Source: Tunturibacter psychrotolerans (GTDB taxonomy: Bacteria > Acidobacteriota > Terriglobia > Terriglobales > Acidobacteriaceae). From it: 64,000 nucleotides of DNA. Position 1 is the stretch's first letter. Each line of letters starts with the position of its first letter. Positions 63,300-64,000 of the stretch are shown one piece after another. The stretch spans positions 4,340,001-4,404,000 of the forward strand of contig NZ_CP132942.1 of the NCBI RefSeq assembly GCF_040359615.1. Reading direction: 5' to 3'. Under the pieces are notes generated by a model. It was not told where the DNA came from, did no database searches, and worked only from the letters and a program-made list of their open reading frames with translations. The translations under genes and the position numbers were made by a program.

Positions 63300-64000
63300 T
63301 CAGGCCTCCCTGTTAATGAGAGGTAGCGCGAACGAGAACGTAGTGCTTACCTCTGACTCGCATTCAACCCACACTCTGCCGGTGTGCGCCTCAGCGATAC
63401 GTTTGGTGACAGAAAGGCCGATGCCAGTTCCTGGCGCCTTATGTTGCGACCCGGGGGACCGATAAAAGCGCTGAAAAATCCGCAGCCTCTCTTCAGGCTC
63501 GATAAAAGATCCTTCGTTCTGCACGTTGAACACGACCTCCGTGTCGGTCGACCTCACACGGAGCGTGATTGGCGAACCGGGACTTCCATATTTCGAAGCG
63601 TTGTCGAGCATTTGCAAAAGCGCCATTTCGAGCAAACGTAAGTCTGCCCACACGTAGCTTCCCCATGTCTCGTCGATGGTCCGTAGAGGATGATCCGTCA
63701 AACTATGGGCGACTTGCGCTCTACAATCCCGGAACAATTGGTCTAGCGAAAGCCTTTCGCGTTCCACCTTTAATTGCCCCTCATCTAACTCAGCGGTTCG
63801 CAGCACCTGGTCGGTCAGCTTAGCTAAACGTGTCGCCTGTTCATCGATGAGGGACACGAGTTCTCTCTCCGGATATTCAAGGCGGCTAATCTCCAGCAAT
63901 CCTGAACTTGCGCTCTGGATTGTTGCCAGCGGCGTTTTGAATGCATGCGCCAAACCATCGAGAACGGTCGACCTCAGCTGTTCGCTCCGCTTTGCAGCTT
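63300..64000 (-). CDS. KdpD-like sensor histidine kinase (C-terminal part, cut by window end)
   Basis: The frame enters from beyond 64000 (AAKRSEQLRSTVLDGLAHAFKT) and carries the H-box LAHAFKTPLATIQSASSGLLE, then LLQMLDNASKYG, VQNEGSFIEPEERLRIFQRFYRSPG and GTGIGLSVTKRIAEAHTG. This matches the cytoplasmic kinase part of KdpD-like sensors. Its stop TGA overlaps the regulator's expected start. Sensor and membrane parts lie outside the window. Confidence 0.8.
   Translation of the reverse strand, partial: AAKRSEQLRSTVLDGLAHAFKTPLATIQSASSGLLEISRLEYPERELVSLIDEQATRLAKLTDQVLRTAELDEGQLKVERERLSLDQLFRDCRAQVAHSLTDHPLRTIDETWGSYVWADLRLLEMALLQMLDNASKYGSPGSPITLRVRSTDTEVVFNVQNEGSFIEPEERLRIFQRFYRSPGSQHKAPGTGIGLSVTKRIAEAHTGRVWVECESEVSTTFSFALPLINREA

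Overview
The window looks like chromosomal DNA of an Acidobacteriota bacterium, probably class Terriglobia (Granulicella, Edaphobacter or Terriglobus type). This is an inference from protein style: histidine kinases with HEINNPLE H-boxes, MBG/FG-GAP/Big_3_5 surface proteins, an LVIVD-repeat plus DUF305 pair, a trehalose-synthase-like amylase, HPII catalase, and small DUF3309/DUF3147/DUF4142/DUF6496 genes. No ribosomal or other strong taxonomic marker is present.

Layout. 1-2.6 kb: start of a divergent gene, a TetR regulator with a clear palindromic operator, a ParB-like C-terminal protein and two Lys/Ala-rich histone-H1-like proteins. 3.0-7.0 kb: a PaoABC-type periplasmic aldehyde oxidoreductase operon. 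7.1-15.5 kb: small stress proteins (including a metallothionein of 52 residues), a Rieske/AIF-like reductase, and a DNA-repair neighbourhood (Ku, a UdgX-like glycosylase with an in-frame stop, DUF72, DUF763). 15.7-23.3 kb: a block of histidine kinases and response regulators. 23.6-27.7 kb: DUF899 and two divergent GH13 enzymes. 27.7-38.4 kb: membrane and stress proteins, HPII catalase, a kinase gene broken by TAG, DUF4142, topoisomerase IB, an Nramp relative, two DUF3147 proteins and a pyrophosphatase. 38.5-41.5 kb: a tightly overlapping four-gene operon (acyl-CoA dehydrogenase-like, GT2, NodS-like methyltransferase, PIG-L deacetylase). 41.6-45.7 kb: SDR, SRPBCC, zinc alcohol dehydrogenase and Gfo/Idh/MocA genes. 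45.7-49.5 kb: decayed DNA, a kinase fragment, msrA with a broken msrB, then an excisionase-like gene and a tyrosine integrase beside tRNA-Asn.

The stress cargo next to an integrase/tRNA pair suggests that much of 7-49 kb is, or was, a mobile stress-resistance island. The right part (49.8-64 kb) looks more like core genome: a CAP protein, a WecG/TagA glycosyltransferase, an unrecognised protein beside IS21-like end repeats, gamma-glutamyltransferase, a frameshifted FG-GAP/Ig surface protein, the LVIVD and DUF305 genes, and a KdpDE-like two-component pair cut by the window end.

Gene decay is a recurrent theme. I found two genes interrupted by single stop codons that could each be one C-to-T change (UdgX, a histidine kinase), a response regulator whose natural start position reads ATC, a frameshifted surface protein, a half-destroyed msrB, a kinase fragment, a decayed DUF3309-like gene and an orphan ParB-like tail. 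Whether these are true mutations or sequence errors cannot be decided from the sequence alone.
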